60,601 nt of DNA from Bacteroidota bacterium. GTDB taxonomy: Bacteria > Bacteroidota > Ignavibacteria > UBA10030 > BY39. The stretch spans positions 1 to 60,601 of the forward strand of contig JAUXOG010000089.1 in NCBI GenBank assembly GCA_030682385.1, given 5' to 3'. A program made the translations under genes and the position numbers. Of this stretch, positions 35,020 to 45,250 are shown piece after piece. The notes under the pieces are model-generated. The model saw nothing but the letters and a program-made list of their open reading frames with translations. It searched no databases and was not told the DNA's origin. Position 1 is the first letter of the stretch, and each line of letters begins with the position of its first letter.

Positions 35020-36990
35020 ATGGAGAAATCTTCAAAATTCATAATGCTCTTCGGAGTTGTATTTTTAATACTCCATATATGGGCAGCTCTTTCACCTTCA
35101 CATCTGAATTGGGGTTTTCATTTTTTCGCATTTTACAGTCCGGCATTTTCCATAATTTCATTACTTATTGCATTACTATTTTTTATCCCTATTGTTCAAG
35201 AAAAATTTATTCACTACATAAATCATCTATCACAAAAAATTAAGAGAGATTTCCCTAAAGCCTTTTTTCTGATTTTGTCATTATTGGCACTGTTGTTACC
35301 AATCCTATTATTTCCTGTCAAAGTGCATCTTTTAGGCGACGGTGCACTTTTACTAAGGGAAATATCCGGCGTACAATTAGGCGACCAACTGCCACCAACT
35401 TTTAACCGGCAATTATTAACAGGTCTATTATTACAAGCTATGAAAACCGTTTTCCAATCAGGCAGCTTGGAAAATTCAGAATTAATTTTCAGAATTGTAG
35501 GAGGGCTCTCCGGTTTAGTCTTCGTATTAATAATATTTGCTCTTCTGAAGTTAGTTCAAAAACCGGTTTCTGAAAAGTTTTTGCTTGGTGTATTAATTTT
35601 TATTTCAGCAGGCAGCCAACTTTTTTTTGGATATGTTGAAAATTATGCAGTTCTGTTTGTTACAACAGCCGCTTACTTAACCACTTGTTGGTTTACGTTA
35701 GAGAAAAAATCAAATATTTTGCTTCCCATACTGTTGTTTATTGTATTGGTAGGATTGCATATCGGAAGTATCGTACTCCTGCCTGGTTTACTCCTCGTTA
35801 TGTATTATGGATGGCGGCATCAGAGAATCGAAACCTTGATCATCGTTATAATTTCCCTCTTGCTTTCTGTAATTTTCAGTTTAATTTATTACAATAGGTT
35901 GGAAGATATAATTATCCGCACAATCAGCGAAAGCCGGTGGAATTTCCTTCAATTAATCCATTCAGATAATTATTTTGCTTACTCTATTTTTTCCTGGGCA
36001 CATCTGATTGATTGGTTAAATGCAAATCTTTTAATTGCACCTTTCGGTATCGCCGTAACAATTGCCATCCTTTTTTTCCTTCGGAAAAATATTGAATGGA
36101 ACAACAGAATACTTATCTTCTTACTTACTACAACTTTCTGCGGACTTTTATTTACCTTCATAACTTTTTTTGCACTTGGTATGGCTCGCGATTGGGATTT
36201 TATAGCAAGCTTCTTTCTACCCTTAGGATTCTTAAATATATATGTGTTAGCAAAATCTAATTTTTCAATTAAAAATACGCATGTAATTGCCTTTATCGTT
36301 GTGTTGAATTTTCTTCATTGGATTTCATGGATAGGTTTGAATGCCGATGAAAAGCGAGCCTTGGAGAGAGTTAAAATATTAAATGACCCTTACCTTTTAG
36401 GTCATGTTCCTCAATTAAATTTTTATGAAAATCTTGGCAGTTACTACTGGGCACAAAAAAATTATATTGAAGCTCGAAATTATTTTGAGCAATATATAGA
36501 AATAGATTCTTCGAATCCGAGGATACTCGGAAATCTTTCAGCAATATATACAAAGTTGAATCAGAGGGATAAAAATTATTGGGCTTTAAAACGCGCTGCC
36601 GATGCTAACAGCCCAAACCCGGCAGTTTACATAAACTTAGGTATCGAGTATTCCAAACAAGGCGATGCTGCAACGGCAATCGCTTTATACCAAAAAGCAC
36701 TTGCGATGGATTCTACGCGTGCTAAAGCTTATGCGAATCTTGGCAGCGTGTATATGCAAAGAAATGATATCAAGCTCGCAGCCGAAAATTACCACAAAGC
36801 AATATTATATGGATTGGTAGATTCAATTTTGTATCGTGAAGCCGGCACAGCATTTTATTTAATTGGGGAATACGAAAAGTCCTTGGTGATGTACAATAAT
36901 TATCTCAACATGGCTCCACACGATGAGAAAATAAAAAATATAAGGGATAAATTATCAGAATTAATTCGAGAATCGAAAGCTCAAAAATAA
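35020..36990 (+). CDS. Multi-pass membrane protein with C-terminal TPR repeats
   Basis: 656 residues from the ATG at 35020; the open frame reaches back to 34909 only through the duplicated tRNA flank. About ten to eleven hydrophobic helices span residues 8-430. LLGDGALLLREI after the third helix resembles the acidic loop of GT-C glycosyltransferases (such as DUF2723 or PMT relatives). Residues ~450-640 are TPR units (NLGSYYWAQKNYIEARNYFEQYIEID, NLGIEYSKQGDAATAIALYQKAL). The layout resembles membrane glycosyltransferases or O-antigen ligase-like proteins with TPR tails. It converges with the polysaccharide locus, 7 bp from its last gene, which supports a role in glycan or lipid-linked sugar handling. 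Confidence 0.7.
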   Translation: MEKSSKFIMLFGVVFLILHIWAALSPSHLNWGFHFFAFYSPAFSIISLLIALLFFIPIVQEKFIHYINHLSQKIKRDFPKAFFLILSLLALLLPILLFPVKVHLLGDGALLLREISGVQLGDQLPPTFNRQLLTGLLLQAMKTVFQSGSLENSELIFRIVGGLSGLVFVLIIFALLKLVQKPVSEKFLLGVLIFISAGSQLFFGYVENYAVLFVTTAAYLTTCWFTLEKKSNILLPILLFIVLVGLHIGSIVLLPGLLLVMYYGWRHQRIETLIIVIISLLLSVIFSLIYYNRLEDIIIRTISESRWNFLQLIHSDNYFAYSIFSWAHLIDWLNANLLIAPFGIAVTIAILFFLRKNIEWNNRILIFLLTTTFCGLLFTFITFFALGMARDWDFIASFFLPLGFLNIYVLAKSNFSIKNTHVIAFIVVLNFLHWISWIGLNADEKRALERVKILNDPYLLGHVPQLNFYENLGSYYWAQKNYIEARNYFEQYIEIDSSNPRILGNLSAIYTKLNQRDKNYWALKRAADANSPNPAVYINLGIEYSKQGDAATAIALYQKALAMDSTRAKAYANLGSVYMQRNDIKLAAENYHKAILYGLVDSILYREAGTAFYLIGEYEKSLVMYNNYLNMAPHDEKIKNIRDKLSELIRESKAQK

Positions 36991-36997
36991 TTTGCCT

Positions 36998-38014
36998 TCA
37001 TCGCTTGGTATGAATTTTCACGAAGCTTTTAATTACACCTATAACACTACCGACAAAGCAAACAATATGGTCTAAAAATAGAATCGGAATCATAACCAGC
37101 ATTGCAAAAAGTCCGCGTGCTTGTTCAAGATAATTCAGGAAGCGAATATTAGCTATTAAGTATAATCCAAACCCACCCGCCAAAAACCAATACGAAATTT
37201 TTCCAAAAATGCTTAATAGCAAAATTCCAATCAGCACAACCGTGAAGATAGTTGAAATTATAAAGACAGGATAAACATTTACAAATCCGTGTTTCAATGA
37301 CTGAGTTGTTTCACCAAGTTTTGTTGCAAGCTCTGCAAAACCTGAACTGCGGTGAAACTCATTTTTAATGAACGAGCATAACGTGTAATGTTTCAGATGC
37401 TCAACTTCAACATCTACATTTAATGCGATATTCAGATTTGCCTGAGCAAACCGTTTGCCTAGTTCAATGTCATCGTGTCCTTTGTGTGCGAGTAATTCAA
37501 CATTGAAGCCCCCGATTTTTTCAAAAGCATCACGTTTAATACCTGATACGGCGCCAAACAGCCAATCTATTGCAGGCGGACTTTTTAAATAAGAAAACCG
37601 AATCCAAAGATTTTTGTATTGGCTTACGATGTTTTCATTTCGATGCTGCGCTGAATAAACTCCGACTACTGCATCGACGTTGCCGGTTTCGAGCGTTTCA
37701 ACTATAGTCTGAATCGTATCGCTTCTGACTTCAACGTCGGAATCAAGAAAAATTAATATCTCACCTTTTGCATTTTTCGCACCGAAGTTGCGTGCCCGGT
37801 TTGCACCATCGCCTTCTGAAGATTGTAAAACTTTACAATTGTAACTTTCAGCAATTTCAACACTGTTATCCGTTGAGTGGTCATCCACAACTAATATCTC
37901 AATGTTTTTGAAGTAGGAGCGCTTTATAGACCGCAAACAAGCGCCGAGTGTTTTATTGCCATTTTTTACGGGAATGATAACAGAAACTTGCAGATTTTTT
38001 TCGGCATTATACAT
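36998..38014 (-). CDS. Family 2 glycosyltransferase with membrane anchor
   Basis: 338 residues. GT-A fold with VSVIIPVKNGNKTLGACL at the start, VVDDHSTDNS, LIFLDSDVEV (the DXD-type metal site near residue 95) and GHDDIELGKRF near 180 (the catalytic acid region). Two to three hydrophobic helices near residues 245-325 suggest membrane attachment. It is the last gene of the polysaccharide cluster and starts 3 bp after its neighbour's stop. Donor and acceptor sugars cannot be told. Confidence 0.85.
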   Translation of the reverse strand: MYNAEKNLQVSVIIPVKNGNKTLGACLRSIKRSYFKNIEILVVDDHSTDNSVEIAESYNCKVLQSSEGDGANRARNFGAKNAKGEILIFLDSDVEVRSDTIQTIVETLETGNVDAVVGVYSAQHRNENIVSQYKNLWIRFSYLKSPPAIDWLFGAVSGIKRDAFEKIGGFNVELLAHKGHDDIELGKRFAQANLNIALNVDVEVEHLKHYTLCSFIKNEFHRSSGFAELATKLGETTQSLKHGFVNVYPVFIISTIFTVVLIGILLLSIFGKISYWFLAGGFGLYLIANIRFLNYLEQARGLFAMLVMIPILFLDHIVCFVGSVIGVIKSFVKIHTKR

Positions 38015-38017
38015 TGT

Positions 38018-38932
38018 TTAGTTATATCTGTCTTTGACGATTTTAATAAAAACAAAGATAAGGGATTTAGACAAACGAAACAAATGTTTCCGAAAACTTA
38101 AACATCCTACTATGAATGATACGGCTGCTCGTAAAAGCAATCCAATTAAAACTAAAATGAAAACAACAATATAGAATGGATAACTATAATGTTTCCTGAT
38201 AAAAAGTAATTTGTTGTGATAAAGATTAAAGAAGAAAGCTTCTCTATCGTTTGAAGAACTTTTTGCTGCAAAGTGAACAACTTCTATGTCTGGGTTATAA
38301 TAGACCGAATAACCTTTTTGTTTAGCACGCCAACAGAAATCAATTTCCTCATAATACAGAAAGAACCGTTCATCAAATCCATTCATTGCTTTGAACACAT
38401 CCCGGCGGATAAGGATACAAGCTCCAGATACATTCTCTACCTTGGTTGGTTTATTCGGCTTTTCTGTAACAAGATTAATAGAAATATTATATGGAAACAG
38501 GATCTCAAATAAAATTGTCTTTAAAGAGATTTTTTTCCAGGAAGAAGGATGGTGTTTATTGTTTTCGTCAACTATTTTTACACCGGTTATCGAGGCATCG
38601 GGGGTACTGTTTACAAACGAATATAACTCACCGGTAAAATTATTTTTTAGAATCGTGTCCGGGTTAAGCAATAAAACATGTTCACCTTTCGACAGTGAGA
38701 ATACCTGATTTACGGCAGAAGCAAAGCCTACATTTTCGCGATTCTCATTCAGAATTATTTGAGGAAACTTTTTTCTGACAATTTCAACTGTCAAATCCTT
38801 AGAAGCATTATCAATGAGTATAACTTCACTTGTAATCTCATTTGATTTTTGCCGGGCAATTGAATTTAAACAATCTCCGATAAAACCTGCAGAGTTGTAT
38901 GTAACAATGATGTAAGATAAATTGATACTCAA
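38018..38932 (-). CDS. Family 2 glycosyltransferase, rhamnosyltransferase-like
   Basis: 304 residues starting at a TTG: no ATG lies upstream in frame, and SYIIVTYNSAGFIGDCL must be the N-terminal strand. LLLNPDTIL (residues ~92-100) is the metal-site variant typical of WbbL/rhamnosyltransferase relatives. NVSGACILIRRDVF and FFLYYEEIDFCWRAK (about 195-209) complete the pattern. Two helices at the C-terminus (~250-290) anchor it. It is part of the minus-strand polysaccharide operon. Confidence 0.85.
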   Translation of the reverse strand: MSINLSYIIVTYNSAGFIGDCLNSIARQKSNEITSEVILIDNASKDLTVEIVRKKFPQIILNENRENVGFASAVNQVFSLSKGEHVLLLNPDTILKNNFTGELYSFVNSTPDASITGVKIVDENNKHHPSSWKKISLKTILFEILFPYNISINLVTEKPNKPTKVENVSGACILIRRDVFKAMNGFDERFFLYYEEIDFCWRAKQKGYSVYYNPDIEVVHFAAKSSSNDREAFFFNLYHNKLLFIRKHYSYPFYIVVFILVLIGLLLRAAVSFIVGCLSFRKHLFRLSKSLIFVFIKIVKDRYN

Positions 38933-38951
38933 TTAATGACTTCGCCTAATA

Positions 38952-39713
38952 TTATTTGAAGAATTCCGGGTGATTTATTTCTAAATATTCCCAGAGTTTT
39001 TCAACATTGGGATTTGTTACCGTGTTCAGCATTGAAGTTTTATGCACTCGATACCTGGCAAGAATTTCTGGGACCTGCACTCCCCACCCTTTTATTCTTG
39101 CGATTTTAAACCACAACTCGTAATCTTCCCAACCCATAACCGGCATTATAGAATAGCCATTTACTTTTTCCAACACACTTTTTCGCAGAAGAACCATCGC
39201 GTCAATTGTATTTACAACTCCTAATGTCGTTGGATTCCAAGGTTTCGTGTTTTTTAGTTTATTGCCATCTCCGAATTCTTCTAAGTAAGAATAAGCAAAA
39301 CTCGCATCACAATTTTCTAATGCAGAAACAAGACTTTCTAAACATCGATGATAAAGCGAGTTGTCTGCATCGAGTATAAAAATATACTTTGTGCGAGCGA
39401 GCGATATGGCTGTATTGCGTGAGACAGCAAGCCCTCGATTTAATGTGTGCCGAGCAAGCACATACTCGTTAAACCTATTTCCATTTTTATCCAACCATAT
39501 ATTTGCTTTTTTTAAAGATCGATCCTTCGAGCAATCGTCAACTATGACAAGGTTCAATTTATTAATAGTCTGATTTTTTAGCGAGTCCAAACAAGCCGCA
39601 ATAAAACTTTGATAATTATACAACGTTATAATAACCGTAACGAGGGGTGTCTCACCAATATTTTCTTTATGAGAAATTATTTCGTATAAGTTTTTTTCGT
39701 TGCCTGTGTTCAT
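38952..39713 (-). CDS. Family 2 glycosyltransferase
   Basis: 253 residues. PLVTVIITLYNYQSFI, VVDDCSKDRS, RNTAISLARTKYIFILDADN (metal site near residue 116) and GWEDYELWFKIA near 208 are the GT2 landmarks. No membrane helix is visible. It lies 3 bp downstream of the large triple-domain glycosyltransferase and 19 bp before the next. Confidence 0.85.
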   Translation of the reverse strand: MNTGNEKNLYEIISHKENIGETPLVTVIITLYNYQSFIAACLDSLKNQTINKLNLVIVDDCSKDRSLKKANIWLDKNGNRFNEYVLARHTLNRGLAVSRNTAISLARTKYIFILDADNSLYHRCLESLVSALENCDASFAYSYLEEFGDGNKLKNTKPWNPTTLGVVNTIDAMVLLRKSVLEKVNGYSIMPVMGWEDYELWFKIARIKGWGVQVPEILARYRVHKTSMLNTVTNPNVEKLWEYLEINHPEFFK

Positions 39714-39716
39714 ATG

Positions 39717-42602
39717 TTATTGTGGTTTAGTAATATACAAACGATGGACTAATGGCTGAAGAAAAGTAGTCAGTCGGCATTCTTCCGTGAGTTTTTTAAA
39801 TCCTCTTTCAATAATTTCTTCAGCTTCCTTAATTCCGGACGGAGTGGAAAGATAATATTTTATCTTATCGGGTATATCTTTTAGTTTAGCTTCAACATAA
39901 TGTACCCCCGGCTGAAATATAGGCGACGAAATACTTGGCTCCGATATCACGAGAGTTTTTTGCGCTATTCCGAGTAACACTATCCTGTGCCATTCGAAAT
40001 AGTTGTCGGCGCCGTGGTGAATATTAAGCATAATCTTAGACCTCTGCATCAATCCTAATACTATCTCTGTATTCAAATAAGTTGTTGAACCGGGAACAAC
40101 CGGTGCTGCCAGTCCATCTGAAAAATGTATGTAAGATTGAAAGTTAGATATAACCGGTGCCGCTTTAGCAAAAAACTCATCCCGTCCGGGGGTTAACGCC
40201 CCCACAAACGATATGTCGATGGGGCGGCTTATAAATGGCTCATTAAAGAAAGATTTATTTTTGATGTCATTCTTTAAAAAACAAGTTGTGTAATTTTCAG
40301 GTAGCTGCTTAACTTCCTGAAAAAGGTAAGAACCATCTACAAAACCGAGCGGTAAAAAATCGCACTGAAAACCTTGTTCAGAAATCCGCTTTGCTGAGTC
40401 ATAATTAATATCCCAAATAAAACTAGCCGTTGGAAAATAATCGGCTGCGAGAGAAAACCATTGCGTTGATGGTTGTTCCGTATTTATGAGTATCAATTTT
40501 TCCGGAAGAATTTCATTTTCAGAATTTACATAATCACCTAAATAAAAAAACTCATGCGGAGCAACAACGATGTGCCAGGCATCGTCTTCACACAACCAAT
40601 CGTTCTCATTTTTTACTTCAACGTGGTAACCAAGTTTACGAATACCTTCAGCGATTAAATCCCGAATCTCTGTAAAAAAATAATTGCCTTGAGAGTGTGT
40701 ATAGAGGATAAATTTATTTATCTCTGAGGAGCTCCGGGACTTCTTGATAATTCTATTTTTTTTCTTGTTGCTTCGACTCCGGGATGAATCAGCTGTTATC
40801 TCCGAATATATTGAAGGAATTTCAAGGTTATCGTGTCTCACTTTCTTCCGCAAGAAGCGCTCTAATACAGCTCGTCTCTTGCTTCCGAACGGAATAATCC
40901 ATCTATCCCAAAAACGAAAAACATATCGATTCAAGAGCCGCCACGATAAATTATCCTGAATAGCCGCTAATCTGGCATTTAACACTTGTATTGCAGACTC
41001 TCTCTGAACAATTTTTTCTTGAATATTAACCTTCTCACTTTCAAGCCCTTTAATGTGATCGTAAGCCCACTGTAATGAATGTGTTAATTTATTTTTCCTT
41101 GCATCGATAATTCCGGGCTTTTTAATTACTTCATCACTATACTTGTTATAGATAATCAGAAGAGTTGAAAGAAATTCACTTCGTCTTTGGCTTTCGCGCA
41201 CCTCGTTCTCTATCCAGCTAAATTCACAAGTGATTTTTGGAATATGTCCGAAAGAAAATTTTTGGGACATTCTTATCCAAATCTCCCAATCCTCGTGCGA
41301 AGTTAGTGTTTCATCGAACACTCCAACATCCTCGAAGCAGCTTCTCTCATGCATAAAGCAAAGGACGGGGATAAAATTTTCAACAAAAATTCTGTCGTTA
41401 TCAAAATCGGGTGAAGGAAATATTTCTTTACGCTGGCAAACGGTCTCCCCTCTAATGTTTTTATAAACTGCCCGGTAAGAATCTGTGTAGGCGATTTTAT
41501 ATTTTGTCGTCTCTAAAAAATCGACTAATGTTTTTAGATGTTCTGGATAAAAAATATCGTCGTCATCCAAGTAAGCAATATATTTTCCCCGGGCTATCTT
41601 TATCCCCGAATTTCTTGCCGCGGGTAATCCTCGATTGGTCGCATGATTCAAATAAATGATGTTCTTCTCTTTATTCATATCGTCGACAAGGTTTTTGATA
41701 TCTACACCTCCATCGTTAATGACGATGATTTCAAAATCCTGATAAGTCTGATTGAGAACACTTTTCAACGCTATGGAAAGAGTTTCGGGTCTGTTGTATG
41801 TAGGAACTATTACAGATACTTTTGGAGCGGACTTAGCGACGCGCTCTTGAATGGCGTTTCGATTCTGATCCTCTCGTAATAAAATACTTTTCGCCTCTTC
41901 GATTTTTTCTTGTGAGTATGCTTCGGAGTTATTCAAAATAATTTGTGCTTTAATAAATTCCATATATCTCTTTGAATTTTGGAATCTGCCTGTATCATGG
42001 CGGCGGTATTTAAAAAGAGGTTTGGAAATGTGGTAACCCTTAAACCCTCTCGCTCCCGCAGCAACCCAAAAATCCCAATCCTCACACCCGGTAACATTCG
42101 AACGATATCCGCCGACCTGTTCCCACACTTCACGCCGATACATTGCACAATACGAAATATGGTTTTCATATTTCAGTTTATCGAAATTGTAATCGCCTGC
42201 TTGAACGATCTCTTCGACCCCGTCAAAATCCAATCGATCAGTATAAGCAATGTAGAATTTTGGATTGTTTTCGAGAACTTTTAAACACTCTTCGATCATT
42301 GTCGATGCTATCTTATCGTCAGCATCCAAACATAAAATGTACTGACCTTTTGATGCGGCAATACCTATGTTCCGCGAAATTGCCGGCTTACCAGAATTTT
42401 CCTGGTTGATAAGGACGATCCGGTAGTTATGATATTTCTTGACCAGTGATTCGGCGACATATTCGGTTTCATCGGTACTTCCATCATTTACGATGATAAT
42501 TTCGAAATCCTGATATGTTTGCTGTACGACACTTTCGACTGCGTCGGTTAAATATCGCCCATAATTATAACAAGGAATTATTACGGATACTTTAGGATTC
42601 AT
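39717..42602 (-). CDS. Three-domain glycosyltransferase: two GT2 domains plus a GT-B-like domain
   Basis: 961 residues. The first GT2 domain (1-~235) has VSVIIPCYNYGRYL, LCLDADD and GCEDWDFWV. The second (~257-500) has VSVIVPTYNRPETL, IAYLDDDDIF and SHEDWEIWI. A coiled coil (~510-560) joins them to a C-terminal domain (~625-961) with LYTHSQGNYFFTEIRDLI, SWQ-like INTEQPSTQWF and LNIHHGADNYFEWHRI. The last resembles the CgeB/glycosyltransferase family 1-type acceptor domains. All catalytic acids are kept, so it may add two or three sugars in sequence, as in bifunctional polymerising glycosyltransferases. Its start overlaps the lipoprotein gene's stop by 4 bp. Confidence 0.82.
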   Translation of the reverse strand: MNPKVSVIIPCYNYGRYLTDAVESVVQQTYQDFEIIIVNDGSTDETEYVAESLVKKYHNYRIVLINQENSGKPAISRNIGIAASKGQYILCLDADDKIASTMIEECLKVLENNPKFYIAYTDRLDFDGVEEIVQAGDYNFDKLKYENHISYCAMYRREVWEQVGGYRSNVTGCEDWDFWVAAGARGFKGYHISKPLFKYRRHDTGRFQNSKRYMEFIKAQIILNNSEAYSQEKIEEAKSILLREDQNRNAIQERVAKSAPKVSVIVPTYNRPETLSIALKSVLNQTYQDFEIIVINDGGVDIKNLVDDMNKEKNIIYLNHATNRGLPAARNSGIKIARGKYIAYLDDDDIFYPEHLKTLVDFLETTKYKIAYTDSYRAVYKNIRGETVCQRKEIFPSPDFDNDRIFVENFIPVLCFMHERSCFEDVGVFDETLTSHEDWEIWIRMSQKFSFGHIPKITCEFSWIENEVRESQRRSEFLSTLLIIYNKYSDEVIKKPGIIDARKNKLTHSLQWAYDHIKGLESEKVNIQEKIVQRESAIQVLNARLAAIQDNLSWRLLNRYVFRFWDRWIIPFGSKRRAVLERFLRKKVRHDNLEIPSIYSEITADSSRSRSNKKKNRIIKKSRSSSEINKFILYTHSQGNYFFTEIRDLIAEGIRKLGYHVEVKNENDWLCEDDAWHIVVAPHEFFYLGDYVNSENEILPEKLILINTEQPSTQWFSLAADYFPTASFIWDINYDSAKRISEQGFQCDFLPLGFVDGSYLFQEVKQLPENYTTCFLKNDIKNKSFFNEPFISRPIDISFVGALTPGRDEFFAKAAPVISNFQSYIHFSDGLAAPVVPGSTTYLNTEIVLGLMQRSKIMLNIHHGADNYFEWHRIVLLGIAQKTLVISEPSISSPIFQPGVHYVEAKLKDIPDKIKYYLSTPSGIKEAEEIIERGFKKLTEECRLTTFLQPLVHRLYITKPQ

Positions 42603-43111
42603 TTTTCATCTGCCACTAAAATTGGACTACTCCATTCAACCCAAGCATCTGTGCCAAAGTAAAGCACCGAAAATCGTACAGTTATTGGTTGATTCAGATA
42701 TCGCGACATATCTGCATATTCATCCGACCAATTTCGGTCTTGAGTAAATCGAGCAGCATCCATTAAACGTCTGAAAACCGTATCGCTTTGAGAGGATGTT
42801 TCCACAACAATAATACACTCTGCACGTGCCGAATCAGGAATTCTTAGACGCAGACCAAAGTATAGATCATCACCGGTTTCTTCGGGACGCAGAGTAAAGC
42901 TCGCTTCTCCATATACACCAATCACCATCGCGTCTCTACCTTCTGTCCCCTTCTGCCAGCTTAGATATCTAAATACTTTTTCGGCACTCGGTTTTTTTTC
43001 TACTTTATTAAAATTTTGTAAAAAATCAAAACGCATCCGGCCCTCAGGTACCGGATAATCACAACCCCAAAAAATCACTCCTATTATTAATATTAAAATT
43101 AGTGTTTTCAT
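42599..43111 (-). CDS. Small lipoprotein of the polysaccharide operon
   Basis: 170 residues. Signal peptide with lipobox (IGVIFWGC, cysteine at 17). The body (KVEKKPSAEKVFRYLSW, GDDLYFGLRLRIPDSARAECIIVVE, WSDEYADMSRYLNQPITVRF) is beta-rich and I do not recognise a family. It lies between the Wzi-like gene (16 bp upstream) and the triple glycosyltransferase (4-bp overlap). An envelope-attached accessory role in polysaccharide export or assembly is inferred from position only. Confidence 0.65.
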   Translation of the reverse strand: MKTLILILIIGVIFWGCDYPVPEGRMRFDFLQNFNKVEKKPSAEKVFRYLSWQKGTEGRDAMVIGVYGEASFTLRPEETGDDLYFGLRLRIPDSARAECIIVVETSSQSDTVFRRLMDAARFTQDRNWSDEYADMSRYLNQPITVRFSVLYFGTDAWVEWSSPILVADEK

Positions 43112-43127
43112 ATTACAATTATAGTAC

Positions 43128-44522
43128 TTAATTGAACTTATACGATAATGTCAAACCAAGCAGTAAGGATTGTGCAGTACTTCCTCGTTGAGAAATAATT
43201 TCAAGCAAATCAGGATGACGGTCAATATTTTTATAATAATTTTTCATAACTAAAAAAGAGGTGTTTAAATTATTCCATTTGTAACTAAATTCACCCCCGA
43301 TTTGAATAAAATTTTCAGGATCATGACTCACATTGAAAACCGTACCGTAACCAGAAGCTAAGCCGTGTCGTTCTTTATGATAGAACAATTTAAAACTTCC
43401 AAGACCAACTCTATGCTGCACTTCAAAATACAGATCGTCCGCTTCAGGCCCCATATGATGCCCCATTAAAGAACCGTAGTTAAGGAAGGGAATCGTTCTG
43501 TACCATTTCTTAGTGTATAACTGATAACTTTTAAATTGTTCTGTATGTACGCTGTAGAAAATGTTTTTGATACTATAATTTTGTGAATACTCTCCTCTCA
43601 TTATTGTATTTTCTGTCTCGAACCAAAAACCGGTCGTAATTCCCGGATCAAAGAACTCAATCCCTATTGGACCTAACCATTTATCATCTTCCGGCTGCCA
43701 CCAAGCATGGATGTCTTCGCCGGCATATTCAAAATAAATTTTTCCGTTTGTAAGAGGTGTTATACTTTTCAAAAAGTTCAGATGCAATGCCACATCCATA
43801 CTCGCTCTTTGATCGTTGTTATAATGACCCGGAAGATTTTCTTGAGATGCGCTTAGAATTTTAAAAAATTCCCAAAACTTGTAATTTCGTTTATAAACTA
43901 CGGTTTGATTTATTCCGAATTCAAGCCATGGAACCGGAAAATATCCGATTCTCTGACCTAAAACCTTGAAGTTCTCAGCCCATCCGTTGAATAACAGATA
44001 ACTAAACTTACCCACGTATGGAATTCTAAATGGCTTTTCAGTCTGAAATTTTACTACCCTAAAAGGCGGTGCATTATTCGATAGTAGAAGCGAGCCATGA
44101 TAACCATGTCCGAGCCATACCGAATCTAAACCCGCAAGAAAAGAGACCGATTTGTCGCGGTACGAAAAATTCAACCGTTGGAAATAAATCGCTTGTAAGT
44201 CCTGAAGTTGTAAGCGGTATTGAAAAAAGAACCGTTCTAATAAGCTGGCACTACCTTTAACTTGCAAAAAAGAATTCATTCCTTTTTTTATAAATTCACC
44301 GTCTGAATTAAATAAATGATAATTAACAAAAGGATGGTTCTCCGGTAAATAATATGTACGGAGCGACATCTCACTTATCGGTGAAATTCGGTACCAATTG
44401 TCTGTGTTCGACGAAGAATCCAGCGGTGTCTGAGCCGATAAATTAGAAGACCAAATGTTTGTGAAAAATATAAATATCATAAACAAAACAATTGTGAGCG
44501 ATGTGTTGTATCTATTAGTCAT
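43128..44522 (-). CDS. Wzi-like capsule-assembly outer-membrane protein
   Basis: 464 residues with signal peptide and alternating strands ending in an aromatic (LLLGLTLSYKFN), as in outer-membrane beta-barrels. The pattern VSFLAGLDSVWLGHGYHGSLLLSNNAPPF near residue 130 and MRGEYSQNY near 320 match the Caps_assemb_Wzi family, which binds or ligates exported polysaccharide at the surface. It overlaps the ABC ATPase gene by 4 bp (ATGA), so the exporter and the barrel are translationally coupled. Confidence 0.75.
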   Translation of the reverse strand: MTNRYNTSLTIVLFMIFIFFTNIWSSNLSAQTPLDSSSNTDNWYRISPISEMSLRTYYLPENHPFVNYHLFNSDGEFIKKGMNSFLQVKGSASLLERFFFQYRLQLQDLQAIYFQRLNFSYRDKSVSFLAGLDSVWLGHGYHGSLLLSNNAPPFRVVKFQTEKPFRIPYVGKFSYLLFNGWAENFKVLGQRIGYFPVPWLEFGINQTVVYKRNYKFWEFFKILSASQENLPGHYNNDQRASMDVALHLNFLKSITPLTNGKIYFEYAGEDIHAWWQPEDDKWLGPIGIEFFDPGITTGFWFETENTIMRGEYSQNYSIKNIFYSVHTEQFKSYQLYTKKWYRTIPFLNYGSLMGHHMGPEADDLYFEVQHRVGLGSFKLFYHKERHGLASGYGTVFNVSHDPENFIQIGGEFSYKWNNLNTSFLVMKNYYKNIDRHPDLLEIISQRGSTAQSLLLGLTLSYKFN

Positions 44523-45250
44523 TGTAATAAAATTTGCTCTTTATAATATTTTATAATGTCTTCTGTATTTCCATCTTTCACGACTTGGCCCTTGTGTAAT
44601 ACTATCACCCTGTCGCAATACTCTTTCACTGAGCCAAGGTCGTGGCTTACAAAAATCACTGTCCGTCCTTGTTTTTTATATTCCCAGAAAAGTTCTCTGC
44701 ATTTTTTCTGAAAGATTGTATCTCCTACTGCCATTACTTCATCTACGATTAAAATAGGAGCATGAGATTGGATTGCAATCGTGAAAGCGAGACGGACTTG
44801 CATTCCAGCAGATAGTTTATTCAATTTAATATCTTTAAAATTTTCAAGTTCTGCAAATTCTATGATGTTGTTAAAACGCTTTTCAATTTCTTTTCGTGAG
44901 AAACCTAACAGAGCACCGTTTATGTAAATGTTTTCACGGACAGTAAAATCTCCTTGAAAGCCTACTCCAATCTCCAAGAAAGGAGTAATTTCTTCTTTTA
45001 CAAAAATATTTCCGGAGGTTGGCTGATAAATTCCGGCAATGATGCGGAGTAAAGTTGTTTTACCAGACCCGTTTCTTCCGATAATACCTAAAAATTCATT
45101 CTTCTTTACATTGAACGAAACGTCTTGCAATGCAAAAAACTTTTCATAACTGTATGAGGAATGGAATAAGTTCGTAAGCTTGTGATAAAGGGTCTTCGTT
45201 CTCTCGTGAGGTATTTGAAAAACTTTCGTAACGTTTTCGACTGTAACCAT
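44519..45250 (-). CDS. Polysaccharide ABC exporter ATPase, Wzt/TagH type
   Basis: 243 residues. Walker A GRNGSGKTT at 58-66, signature LSAGM at 146-150, Walker B ILIVDE at 166-171 and switch histidine in FVSHD near 202. The N-terminal KVFQIPHERTKTLYHKL is the extended start typical of teichoic-acid/O-antigen exporters. The carbohydrate-binding C-terminal domain of E. coli O9a Wzt is absent. It pairs with the permease, whose stop is next to its start. Confidence 0.88.
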   Translation of the reverse strand: MVTVENVTKVFQIPHERTKTLYHKLTNLFHSSYSYEKFFALQDVSFNVKKNEFLGIIGRNGSGKTTLLRIIAGIYQPTSGNIFVKEEITPFLEIGVGFQGDFTVRENIYINGALLGFSRKEIEKRFNNIIEFAELENFKDIKLNKLSAGMQVRLAFTIAIQSHAPILIVDEVMAVGDTIFQKKCRELFWEYKKQGRTVIFVSHDLGSVKEYCDRVIVLHKGQVVKDGNTEDIIKYYKEQILLQ

